32,610 bases of DNA from a virus: the IMG/VR virus record IMGVR_UViG_3300037247_001698, positions 1 through 32,610 of that record; one strand, written 5' to 3'. The notes under the pieces were generated by a model. The model was not told the DNA's origin and made no database searches. It saw nothing but the letters and a program-made list of their open reading frames with translations. Position 1 is the stretch's first letter; the number at the start of each line of letters is the position of its first letter. The position numbers were made by a program, and so were the translations under genes. Of the stretch, positions 1 to 8,412 are shown piece by piece.

Positions 1-127
1 AATCATGCAAGTCTATTGATTAAAGGTGAGAAGAAACAAATTATTAAATCTAAAAAGGAAGGAAAAGAAATTGAAAAGTATATTGGGAAAGAAACTTATC
101 TTGTTGAAGACGGAAAAAAATTAGCTG
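1..127. repeat. Terminal direct repeat, left copy (circular-assembly overlap)
   Basis: Bases 1-127 are identical to 32484-32610, and the portal reading frame passes through the join without a break. The length of exactly 127 equals a common maximum assembly k-mer, so this is most likely the overlap left when a circular (or circularly permuted) genome is assembled, not a biological terminal repeat. Removing one copy gives 32,483 bp. Confidence 0.95.
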
Positions 128-291
128 TAATTAAATTGAGAGAGCCAAGAGAAATAGGTATTAATGAGTTTGTACATTTAGAATATGCTCATCAAATTTC
201 TGACGAAGAAAGAAATAACTTCTGGCCAGAAGAAAAAACATTTTATGCCTACGAGTTTGATCTAATTAGAAAGATGAAAGAGGAAGATTGA
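1..291 (+). CDS. Portal protein, C-terminal part (continues from 31146)
   Basis: This is the 3' end of the portal gene that begins at 31146. Shifting by 32,483 puts both pieces in the same frame, and the joined gene encodes 542 aa ending with TGA at 289-291. The tail is charged and helical, rich in Lys and Glu, then has a short segment with aromatic residues near the end (FWPEEKTFYAYEFD). Taken alone, an apparent start inside this stretch would be false. The next gene starts one base after the stop, so they are co-transcribed. Confidence 0.85.
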   Translation, partial: NHASLLIKGEKKQIIKSKKEGKEIEKYIGKETYLVEDGKKLAVIKLREPREIGINEFVHLEYAHQISDEERNNFWPEEKTFYAYEFDLIRKMKEED

Positions 292-292
292 A

Positions 293-655
293 ATGGGATT
301 CAAAATGTTCACAGTCGCTGAAGCAATTTCAAAAGCTTTCAGAGAAAATACAGATAAACAATCTGGACAAATTTCTGTAAATATTGTTAGCTCTTCAGGA
401 GTCTCATTAAAAATTTCTCAACAAGTAGAAGATAGATTAGGATCTGAATGCTCTGGAGGAGATGGAGATCAAGGAAGAGTTTTGACTTTACAAAATACAA
501 GTGAATCTGGCGCTCCAGTTGCAGTTTGGGTTGAAGATCAATTAATTGATCCAGCAGATTATACTGTTTCTCATCTAAGCGCTTCATCTACAGTTACATT
601 CGATAATATAAATATTTTTAACGCTGATACAATTAGAGTTAATTACTACATTTAA
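293..655 (+). CDS. Small beta-rich virion protein, possible fibre-attachment or neck protein
   Basis: A 120-aa protein of unknown family. The second half (residues about 75-120) has a pattern common in phage virion proteins: VWVEDQLIDPADYTVS followed by alternating hydrophobic strands and ADTIRVNYYI at the very end, as in small beta-sandwich domains of tail or fibre proteins. No signal peptide or membrane segment. It lies one base after the portal stop and one base before the giant fibre gene, which suggests a structural role at the portal-fibre junction. A start at 305 (MFTVAEA) is also possible. Function is inferred from context only. Confidence 0.7.
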   Translation: MGFKMFTVAEAISKAFRENTDKQSGQISVNIVSSSGVSLKISQQVEDRLGSECSGGDGDQGRVLTLQNTSESGAPVAVWVEDQLIDPADYTVSHLSASSTVTFDNINIFNADTIRVNYYI

Positions 656-656
656 G

Positions 657-3600
657 ATGAAAGATATAAAAGAAAGTACATTTTACATATCAATTATAGT
701 ATGGTTATTATTAATTCTTAGTTTGGCTTTTGTTTCAGCAGATAATCATAGGAGAGAAACTTATAATTACACTGGTTCTTATGATGGATATTCTCGAGAG
801 AAAGTAAACTATTCTCTTTTTGATGCAGAAAGATTTACTGGAGTTAGGGCAGACTTTTCTGAAAATGTTAGTGCAGAATCTTTTTTAGGTGATGGAAGTT
901 ACTTAACTGGAATATCTACAGCAAATTTTTCTAATTTTTCAGATAACTGGATTACAAATATAGGTAACTTAGATGATGTTAATGACACAGAGTTTGATAA
1001 TGTAGGAGGCATATTGACACATTCTATTAGTTGGTTAACAGGAGTATTTAATTCTTTAATTTCTATAGCAGAACCTTTGCTTAATGTAAACTCTTCTAAT
1101 TTTTGGGATTCAATAGATGAACCTAATTCTACATTTTTTGATGTAATAAATAGCCAGCTAACAATTAACCCTGAATGGTTTCAATCTGCTTGGAATTCTG
1201 AATTGGATATGACTACAACAGATCAATTAACTGAAGGAAGTATAAATAAATATGATAATAAAAGTTTTAATCAAACATTTACCGATGAAAAATATGTTAA
1301 TATTGATGGAGACACAATGACAGGTATACTTGATATGGGTAATAATAATTTAACTAATGTAGATAATCTAACGGTTAATCAAAATATTATAGCAGATACT
1401 TTGTTCGCACTTAATGACGTAGAAATAGATGATCGTCTTTATGTTGGATTTGATTCTGATGAATGTGATGCAGTTACTCCTGGGGGTATTTGTGTTAGGG
1501 GGACTAGCTCATTTAATAGTTCTGTTGGTATTTTTTCTAGTCCAATAGGGTTAGCATTTTCTGTACTTAATTCTTTTGAACAATCAGAAGTAGAAGATTT
1601 TTTTAATTTCTCTGGAACTTTTGATGTAGATAATAATATTTTTTGTGATCCAACTAATTTCTTTGATGAAGAAGATCTTGGTGATGGATTTGGTGTTGTT
1701 TTCTCAATCCCATCATTTTTTGGATATGTTTTTGAAATTAGAGAAATTATTAATTCAACGTGTGTTTTAGCAATTCCAGTAGGATTAGGTGTTACAACAG
1801 TTGATAATTTTAATACAGCCTCATATATAAAAGTTAACTCTCCAATACTTTATATAACTAATGGGGATGAGGGTGGAGGAGTAAAATTCAATATAGGAAA
1901 AAATGAGGGAGATACTTTTTTAATAGATATTTTAAATTCAACAAGGACAGATAATATAATCACCAGATTAATTGCTGGAGTTAATAATGTAATAACATCT
2001 GTAATAAATACAGATGCAAATGGTTTCACTGGTTTGATTAATTTTATTTCTAGGATGGAATCAACAAGTCAGGTTAATGGTTCTGTAACTACAAATACTA
2101 TCTTACAGGCAGATTTGGGTAATCATATTGGAGGAGAATATACTGGTTTAGATGTTAGCTTAGTTGATCCAGGAACTAATGTAACTAAAACAGGAATTAA
2201 AATATCCTCTTTATTTGATTCTTTGATTACTGTTGGCCAAAATGAAGATGTTGAAAAATCTTTTTATGATGATACAAGCACAGTCACAAACATAACAAAT
2301 AAAATTAATGATTCTTCTGTTGGAACAGAATTATGGCAAGATGATCAGTCAATAGTTTATATAGGAAATTCAATAAACTTTACTGAGATTACTTTTTCTT
2401 TATCAGTAAATCCATCAGTTTCAATAGATCCATTATATTTTTATTGTAATAATACAGGAGGATATGAATTATTAATAGTTACTGATACAACAAATGGTTT
2501 CTCTAATTCAGGAACAATAAGTTTTATTAGTCCATCTGATAGAGGAACTTGTAATACTCAAATAGATGGAACCCCTTTTTCTGGTGGAGAAAGTTTTACA
2601 TATATTGCAATACAAAGAAATGAAAGTTTTATTCTAACACCTCCAACAATAAACTTAATTCAATTATTTTTAAAGAGCATAGAATTAAAAGTTGGCAAAG
2701 ATATAACTATCGGTGAGGATGGAGGATTTATAATTGAAAATACAGATCAAGAAAGAGCTGGAGGATTAGTATATGGAGTAAGTGGTTTTGTTGAAGGAAT
2801 AAAAGAACATTTTTTTGGAATCCAAACTGGTCTAAATGATTCAGCAACTTTTGTTAGGAATTCATTTTGTGTAATGAGTTCTAGAAATGTTTCAATTCTT
2901 AATAGAAATAATTGGACCTATTTATTTAATTGTGAGCAAAGAGTAAAGGATATGGGAATAGCAGTTAAACAAGATTTTGATTCAATGGGTGTTGGTGCAA
3001 GCGGATTCTTTGAATTTGATTTAGGTACTCAGAAAATGTATCTTTATAATGATCTAGGAAATGGTGGTTTAGATGGAGCAGGAACTTTTGATTTTTCTTT
3101 ATCTGGAAATGATGCTAATTTTATTAATGGTTCAATACACAGTTTGATTCCAGTAACATTTGAGCAAGGATTCAATGAAGGAGACACAGTAAATATTGCA
3201 CAAGAATCATTTCCTGGAAGCTTAGGAATTTTTACAAACGATCCAGGGAATATACTTGATTGGTTTGTTAGTGCTAATGCTCTCTGTGATGATGGGCAGT
3301 GTGCAATAGCACAAGGAAATGGTGGAGCTGTAATTATGGAAACAAGTTTTAGTACAACAGATACAAACATAACAGCAGTTCATTTTGTTTATAGTCTTAC
3401 AAATTTAATTGGTTTAGATACTTTTAATGTTTTTGCTAATAACAATATTGGTTCTGGAGATGTTTTGATATTCACAGATGCTGGGACAGATATTTTAGTT
3501 CCAGTTTCAATTGATCTAGATCCTGAGTTTTGGGATGCTGCACAAGTTAACATTACAGTTGAATGTGATGCTTCTGGTGTAACTAGATTCTGTTACTTTG

Positions 3601-4331
3601 ATACATTCAAAGTTAATGGAACTGCCACAACAACTACAAATGTTAATGTATCTGGATTTGATTCAGAGATTTGTTTTGGTGAGGGAATTAGAGATTCAGC
3701 AGGAATGTGTAATAATGGGATTTATTATAATGCAAGTCAAAATAAGATATTTACAAATGGTGATTGGAATCTTACTGGTGGTGGGGGAGAAGGAACAACA
3801 TCTCACCCAGCCTTAACAAATTTAGAATGGGCAAGTGCTGGACATACATTTGCTTCAGCAGATCAAACAATGGATATAGGAAGTTATGATTTAACAACTA
3901 CAGGGAATATAACAGCAGAATCTTATTTAGGTGATGGACAATATTTAACTGGAATAACTGTATCAATAGCAAATCAATCAGACTTTTGGAATGATTATGA
4001 TGACTTTAATCAAACACAAACAGATCAAGTTGGAAATATTTTAACAATCTCAATTAGTTGGTTAACAGGAGTATTGGATTCATGGTTTAGTGGAAAAGAC
4101 ACTGATGATCTTACTGAAGGTTCTACAAATAAATATAATAATGATTCATTCAATCAAATATTTACTAATACTCTTTATCCTCAATTAGGTGATACAGATT
4201 ATTTAAATAATTTATCTCAGAACCCTTTTGATCAGATACTAAATACTACAAGCGACGTCCAATTTAATAATATCACAAGTATAGATTGTATAACATTCGA
4301 TTCAGGAGGACAAATCTGTTCGGGAAGTTAG
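657..4331 (+). CDS. Giant exported fibre/adhesin-like protein (1224 aa)
   Basis: The N-terminus has a clear hydrophobic segment at about residues 9-27 ending in a signal-peptidase-like VSA, so it looks exported or membrane-anchored. The body has well over 30 N-X-S/T sequons. Phage fibre motifs occur twice: an AESFLGDGSYLTGIS-type block at about 73-87 and again at about 1087, a SISWLTGV block at about 123 and again near 1130, and DxLTEGSxNKYxN at about 188 and 1149. GDTMTGILDMGNNNLTNV near 220 is a classic tail-fibre repeat. The C-terminus carries ILNTTSDVQFNNITS and ends in Cys-containing strands. The centre is probably beta-rich. Likely role: host adhesion or a surface-displayed viral protein. 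A signal peptide is unusual for a tail fibre assembled in the cytoplasm. Fibre-like character is fairly sure; export is inferred from the N-terminus. Confidence 0.8.
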   Translation: MKDIKESTFYISIIVWLLLILSLAFVSADNHRRETYNYTGSYDGYSREKVNYSLFDAERFTGVRADFSENVSAESFLGDGSYLTGISTANFSNFSDNWITNIGNLDDVNDTEFDNVGGILTHSISWLTGVFNSLISIAEPLLNVNSSNFWDSIDEPNSTFFDVINSQLTINPEWFQSAWNSELDMTTTDQLTEGSINKYDNKSFNQTFTDEKYVNIDGDTMTGILDMGNNNLTNVDNLTVNQNIIADTLFALNDVEIDDRLYVGFDSDECDAVTPGGICVRGTSSFNSSVGIFSSPIGLAFSVLNSFEQSEVEDFFNFSGTFDVDNNIFCDPTNFFDEEDLGDGFGVVFSIPSFFGYVFEIREIINSTCVLAIPVGLGVTTVDNFNTASYIKVNSPILYITNGDEGGGVKFNIGKNEGDTFLIDILNSTRTDNIITRLIAGVNNVITSVINTDANGFTGLINFISRMESTSQVNGSVTTNTILQADLGNHIGGEYTGLDVSLVDPGTNVTKTGIKISSLFDSLITVGQNEDVEKSFYDDTSTVTNITNKINDSSVGTELWQDDQSIVYIGNSINFTEITFSLSVNPSVSIDPLYFYCNNTGGYELLIVTDTTNGFSNSGTISFISPSDRGTCNTQIDGTPFSGGESFTYIAIQRNESFILTPPTINLIQLFLKSIELKVGKDITIGEDGGFIIENTDQERAGGLVYGVSGFVEGIKEHFFGIQTGLNDSATFVRNSFCVMSSRNVSILNRNNWTYLFNCEQRVKDMGIAVKQDFDSMGVGASGFFEFDLGTQKMYLYNDLGNGGLDGAGTFDFSLSGNDANFINGSIHSLIPVTFEQGFNEGDTVNIAQESFPGSLGIFTNDPGNILDWFVSANALCDDGQCAIAQGNGGAVIMETSFSTTDTNITAVHFVYSLTNLIGLDTFNVFANNNIGSGDVLIFTDAGTDILVPVSIDLDPEFWDAAQVNITVECDASGVTRFCYFDTFKVNGTATTTTNVNVSGFDSEICFGEGIRDSAGMCNNGIYYNASQNKIFTNGDWNLTGGGGEGTTSHPALTNLEWASAGHTFASADQTMDIGSYDLTTTGNITAESYLGDGQYLTGITVSIANQSDFWNDYDDFNQTQTDQVGNILTISISWLTGVLDSWFSGKDTDDLTEGSTNKYNNDSFNQIFTNTLYPQLGDTDYLNNLSQNPFDQILNTTSDVQFNNITSIDCITFDSGGQICSGS

Positions 4332-4337
4332 AATGAA

Positions 4338-7300
4338 ATGGCAAAAAGAATTTATAGTGAGAGCGTCAAGAAGTGGGCAAGGAATTTAGGGATTAGTGGG
4401 TTCACTTTAATTGGGTTGACATTTATGTATTTGATGGCTGTTGGTACTATTTCTAATGTTGAATATTCTGGAGATTCAATCTGTGCAGGAACAATAGAAG
4501 ATCCTTGTTATGCTTATATTAATTTTACTGCTGAGGAGGACATATTTATATATCCTTTTGAAGGAACTCCGGATCCATGGGGACGTGACACTTTATTTAA
4601 TTTTGATCCAAATGTTAAGTCATGGAAATTGGAAAGAAGCTGGGGAAAAGGTTGGTGGGAATATAATTTATCTGAACCATGTGCTACAGGAAATCCTAGG
4701 TGTGGTGCAAAAAAGACAGGAGAACCTTCTTATGCTTTAGCTTGGAGAGATGGGAAAGATTATGAGATTAGAATTACTGCTTATAAAAATAGTCCGTATG
4801 ATGAAATTAAATGGGGTGCATTCTCTGGCGTTGATGAGATTGATCCAACTTGGCTTGGAATAGAAAAAGAAAAATCAAAAGAAGAAATAATCTATACTAA
4901 ATCTAGTGATAAAATTTGTAAAGATGGGAAGTGTAATTTAATCTTGTATTCAGGAATTAGAAATGTTCAAGAAGATGATAAATGGAAAAGAGTTGAAAAT
5001 GCTAGAAGTTTAAAAAATAAGGGTTTCGATGTGATTATAAATTCAGATGGCGTGCATAATGTTGAGGTTCTTGATTTCAATATGACTTTTATTGAGTTCG
5101 ATTTGTCTTTTGATGAGAATAATCTTGGAGAGTATGAGTATGGGGTTGAAGATGGAAAAATGAAAACAAAATATAAGATTAAATTTAATGAAACTTATGA
5201 AGAAGAATTTGAGATTGAAATTGAAGAAGAAAAAAAAGAAAACATTAAATATTATGGAAATCCTTTTGGAAAAGAATTTCATTTAGGAGAAAATTCTACA
5301 ACAATACAATTACAAGAGGCAGATACTGAAAATGTTGCAGATGTTACTGCACGGAAAGCTACTGGAGGAGTTTTTCCAAATTGGGTTCAAATGAGGTGGA
5401 ATATTTCTTCTTTGTATGATTTAGGGAGTATTTCCATTGAAGATGCAACTTTTTGTGGATTTATCCATCAGAACTTTGGTTCTCCATTATCTGAATTGGA
5501 ATCGATTAATTTATCCAGAATAACAAACCAAACATGGACAGAATCAATATCTGTTGCAGGTTTTATTGCAAATACATTAGATACAAATTCTTTGGTAACT
5601 TTAAATAGTACGGATGAAGATACTTGGGGTTGTTTTGATACTCTTAGTGTAATTAATGCGGATTTTTCTGAAACTAATAATTTTTCTTCGATAAGGTTTG
5701 CGGCCCAAGATCATCGTGAAGTATTAACAGATATTGGTTTAATTGAAGATATTAATGAACTTGGAATAGGAGAAATTGGAAATGGACCTGATTTGTTTTT
5801 TAGAAGTAAAGAATCTACACCTACTTCGGAAAGACCAATTTTATCTATAACTTTTGTATTAGAAGCAGATCCACCAACATTTTCAGATAATGCGCATAAT
5901 AATACTTTAGTTGGATTATTAACAGAATTTTCTATTTTGTGGGATGATGATACTGCGTTAAACCCAGCAGGACAATATATTTTCTCAACAAATAATACTG
6001 GTGTTTGGGTTAATGATTCTGCAGTTAATTTTACAGCTACACCAAGTTCAGCAAATGTAACAAAGGTTTTAAATTCAACTCCTGGAGAGACAATAGGTTA
6101 TAGATGGTATGCCACCGACAATTCAGGTAAGGATAATATAACAGAAATATTCACATTAACAACAACTGCTCCACCAGTTTTTTCATTAGATATAACAGAT
6201 CCAACAACATCTGATCCAGAGAGTGTTAATTCTGGAGATAATATTACAATAACATTTGATTTTCAAGAAGATGGAGTAAATCAAACAAGTTTAGTTACTA
6301 TGAATAATGTAACAATTGGTGGAGAGTTTGCAACAATTATTGAGGGTGGAGAAGAAGAAAGTGTCTGGGAATTTATTGGTATGGTTAATGATTCAGTTCC
6401 AGTAGTTACAGTAAAAGAAATAGATTTACCAATAGGAACAGATACTAATCATATTGTAATAATAGCAGGAGCTCAAGATTATAACGTTGATGATTGTAGA
6501 ATTAATACTGCAGGTTATACTTTTATCCATGATGGTTCAGGGGCAGTTCCTTCTGATTTTGTTTCTTATAAAGTAATGGGTGAAACACCTGATACATTAG
6601 TTGAAATAGAAACTTTAGATGCTGGTTCAAATGATCGACCTTGTGCTATTACTATTCAAACATGGAGTGGAGTAAATATAACTGATCCAATAGATGTAAC
6701 TAGAACATTAGCATCTGGTAGTTCTGGAATGCCAAATTCACCAGCTTATGAACCTGATTTTAATGGAGCATTAATATTTTCAGTTGGAATGTTAGATGAT
6801 GATAATCCTGTTGATGTTACAGCCCCATCAGGTTTTAGTACACTCTCATTTTCAAATGATGGAGCTGCACCAAATGGAGCTACAGTAATGATGGCCTCAT
6901 TAGTTCAAGAAACAGCAGCATCAGTTAATCCCACAGCTTTTGGTGGATCAGGTAATGATGAATGGGAAGCTATTACATTTGCACTTAGAATATCTGGAGG
7001 TGGAGCACCATCTCAAGAATTTGATTTTGTTTCAGGAGTTGGTTGGCAAGTTAATGTAACCGTTCCAACATTTGCAAGTGGTTTAAAAAATTTATTTCTT
7101 AATGCAACATTTAGTGGAAATACAAGAAATGATACTCAGACAAATGCAATTAATTATGGTGGAGTTGATACTTGTACTTGTGCTGGATTGAATAATAATT
7201 GGGAAGTTTCGATGGCAGACTTTTGTATTATAACAGAGGATTGTGATTTGGGAATAGGTAAATTAAGTTTTATAGATTCAGGAAACTTTACTTGTGATGC

Positions 7301-7388
7301 TCAAATTGATACAACTAATATGGGTGATCCTGGAAGTGGAAATATCTTTTGGGTAAATGATGAATGTAGGGGTTTTATAGACACATAA
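4338..7388 (+). CDS. Giant membrane-anchored surface-type protein (1016 aa)
   Basis: A positively charged N-terminus precedes a transmembrane or signal-anchor segment at about residues 19-37. Then comes a Cys/Trp-rich domain (about 45-175, with CAGTIEDPCYAYINFTA and DPWGRD) of a type I associate with uncultured DPANN archaeal surface proteins, a charged stretch (about 180-310), a DNRLRE-like domain (about 310-510), Ig-like or fibronectin-like beta segments, and a C-terminal Cys-rich block (DTCTCAGLNNNWEVSMADFC ... GNFTCDAQIDTTNMG). Many N-glycosylation sequons. It follows the previous gene by 6 bp and probably shares its job. It could be a second fibre, a spike, or a host-surface-modifying protein. 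The domain names are from memory of the families and are the weak point. Confidence 0.75.
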   Translation: MAKRIYSESVKKWARNLGISGFTLIGLTFMYLMAVGTISNVEYSGDSICAGTIEDPCYAYINFTAEEDIFIYPFEGTPDPWGRDTLFNFDPNVKSWKLERSWGKGWWEYNLSEPCATGNPRCGAKKTGEPSYALAWRDGKDYEIRITAYKNSPYDEIKWGAFSGVDEIDPTWLGIEKEKSKEEIIYTKSSDKICKDGKCNLILYSGIRNVQEDDKWKRVENARSLKNKGFDVIINSDGVHNVEVLDFNMTFIEFDLSFDENNLGEYEYGVEDGKMKTKYKIKFNETYEEEFEIEIEEEKKENIKYYGNPFGKEFHLGENSTTIQLQEADTENVADVTARKATGGVFPNWVQMRWNISSLYDLGSISIEDATFCGFIHQNFGSPLSELESINLSRITNQTWTESISVAGFIANTLDTNSLVTLNSTDEDTWGCFDTLSVINADFSETNNFSSIRFAAQDHREVLTDIGLIEDINELGIGEIGNGPDLFFRSKESTPTSERPILSITFVLEADPPTFSDNAHNNTLVGLLTEFSILWDDDTALNPAGQYIFSTNNTGVWVNDSAVNFTATPSSANVTKVLNSTPGETIGYRWYATDNSGKDNITEIFTLTTTAPPVFSLDITDPTTSDPESVNSGDNITITFDFQEDGVNQTSLVTMNNVTIGGEFATIIEGGEEESVWEFIGMVNDSVPVVTVKEIDLPIGTDTNHIVIIAGAQDYNVDDCRINTAGYTFIHDGSGAVPSDFVSYKVMGETPDTLVEIETLDAGSNDRPCAITIQTWSGVNITDPIDVTRTLASGSSGMPNSPAYEPDFNGALIFSVGMLDDDNPVDVTAPSGFSTLSFSNDGAAPNGATVMMASLVQETAASVNPTAFGGSGNDEWEAITFALRISGGGAPSQEFDFVSGVGWQVNVTVPTFASGLKNLFLNATFSGNTRNDTQTNAINYGGVDTCTCAGLNNNWEVSMADFCIITEDCDLGIGKLSFIDSGNFTCDAQIDTTNMGDPGSGNIFWVNDECRGFIDT

Positions 7389-7395
7389 AAAACAT

Positions 7396-7409
7396 AAATT
7401 AAATAAACT
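7396..7409 (+). promoter_or_regulatory. Possible archaeal TATA box for the head operon
   Basis: AAATTAAATAAACT lies about 27-40 bp before the ATG at 7436, in a 47-bp AT-rich gap after the fibre gene. The spacing would give a very short leader. The region is generally AT-rich, so this is a weak call. Confidence 0.35.
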
Positions 7410-7435
7410 AAAGCAACTTAATAATAACATAAAAA

Positions 7436-7642
7436 ATGGAAATTAGTGAAAGAAAAGGATTAGAAATTGGTTTAGATTCATTTAAGAAAATGAAAGCACA
7501 GGATAGAGATATTTTAATCTATCAAAATGTTTTAGAGATTAGAGGAAAATTTGATGATTACAAGTTCCATAGAAAAATTACTTATACTTGGTTATTTATA
7601 TTAACATCATTCATGGGAATTAAAAAGGTCATTGGATTTTAA
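7436..7642 (+). CDS. Small protein with C-terminal hydrophobic segment
   Basis: 68 aa. The N-terminal 45 residues are charged and helical (MEISERKGLEIGLDSFKKMK). The last 20 (TWLFILTSFMGIKKVIGF) are hydrophobic enough for one membrane anchor. It overlaps no earlier gene, and its stop TAA at 7640-7642 lies just before the next ATG. Family not recognised. Possibly a membrane-tethered accessory of the head module. Confidence 0.55.
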   Translation: MEISERKGLEIGLDSFKKMKAQDRDILIYQNVLEIRGKFDDYKFHRKITYTWLFILTSFMGIKKVIGF

Positions 7643-7643
7643 A

Positions 7644-8378
7644 ATGAAAATAGATATTTCAAAAATAGGAACTTTGAAAGCAGAAGAACTTGAATATATG
7701 CACGATGAAACTCATGTTATGTTTAATAAATTACTTAGCGGAGAAAAGATAGAGTATACTTTAAGAGAATTACATTATTACCATGAAATAATCTTTAATG
7801 AATTAATAAGATGTGGTGGAAAACATATCTCACCTATTGATCAATTAGATAAAATACTTATGCTTGAAGAAGATTCTAAGATAAAGAAGAAAGATAAAAA
7901 AGAAGAATTGAAAGAAGAATTTATCTTGTTAGAATATTTCAAAAAAGAAAGAGGAATCAAAAACTTATGGGCCTTACAGATTGGTAAGAAAATATTTGAG
8001 TTTGAATCTAATCCAAAAACTAAGGATATTCTATCTTCAATAAAAAAGTATGTTGATGCTAAGGGAACTATTTTAGATAGAGGAGAATTTAAGATTTTAG
8101 AAGATAATGAAAACTCATTGAGTGTTGAATTCATGGGAGAAAATTTCAATGGAATTTATAATTTTAAAAGAAATCGTGAAAACTCAGATGTATGGAAATT
8201 ATCAAAAGAGGGAGCAATAGTTGAAGGATTGAATGAAAATTATGGAGCTTCTTTATCTAATAATGAAATTAAAGAAATTCATTTCCTCAGTGAGAATCGC
8301 GTGGGAGCTTCTGAAATTGCGAATATTTTATCCAGACCTGTACGAACTGTTTATACGTGGATAGAGAAATTAAAATAA
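7644..8378 (+). CDS. HTH-containing head-module protein, family unknown
   Basis: 244 aa from the ATG at 7644. An upstream in-frame TTG at 7632 lies within the previous gene and is less likely. Residues about 10-60 form a His/Glu-rich helical segment (EYMHDETHVMFNKLL, LHYYHEIIFNELIRCGGKH), reminiscent of helical segments linked to XkdF-type proteins. The middle is Lys/Glu-rich. The last 40 residues (SNNEIKEIHFLSENRVGASE followed by ILSRPVRTVYTWIEKL) form a convincing helix-turn-helix of the transposase/terminase-small-subunit kind. No other small terminase candidate is obvious, so it could be one, but its position between portal/fibres and protease argues as well for a morphogenesis role. Confidence 0.6.
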   Translation: MKIDISKIGTLKAEELEYMHDETHVMFNKLLSGEKIEYTLRELHYYHEIIFNELIRCGGKHISPIDQLDKILMLEEDSKIKKKDKKEELKEEFILLEYFKKERGIKNLWALQIGKKIFEFESNPKTKDILSSIKKYVDAKGTILDRGEFKILEDNENSLSVEFMGENFNGIYNFKRNRENSDVWKLSKEGAIVEGLNENYGASLSNNEIKEIHFLSENRVGASEIANILSRPVRTVYTWIEKLK

Positions 8379-8384
8379 AAACCT

Positions 8385-8392
8385 ATTTATAT
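8385..8392 (+). promoter_or_regulatory. TATA box, leaderless promoter of protease-capsid genes
   Basis: ATTTATAT is centred about 25 bp before the ATG at 8413, preceded by A-rich BRE-like sequence (AAAACC). Archaeal transcription starts about 25 bp past the TATA box, so the mRNA would begin at or next to the start codon. No Shine-Dalgarno sequence is seen. It drives the most abundant virion proteins. Confidence 0.65.
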
Positions 8393-8412
8393 GAGGGTTA
8401 CTTAATATAACA

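Noticed and set aside
1-127. Terminal direct repeat as a true biological end (e.g. T7-like)
   Set aside because: Length exactly equals an assembly k-mer and it lies inside an intact gene frame.
387-587. Reverse-strand 66-aa frame
   Set aside because: Antisense of the beta-rich protein, no SD, no context on the minus strand.
3044-3370. Reverse-strand 108-aa frame within the giant fibre gene
   Set aside because: All supported genes are on the + strand; composition is that of an antisense shadow.
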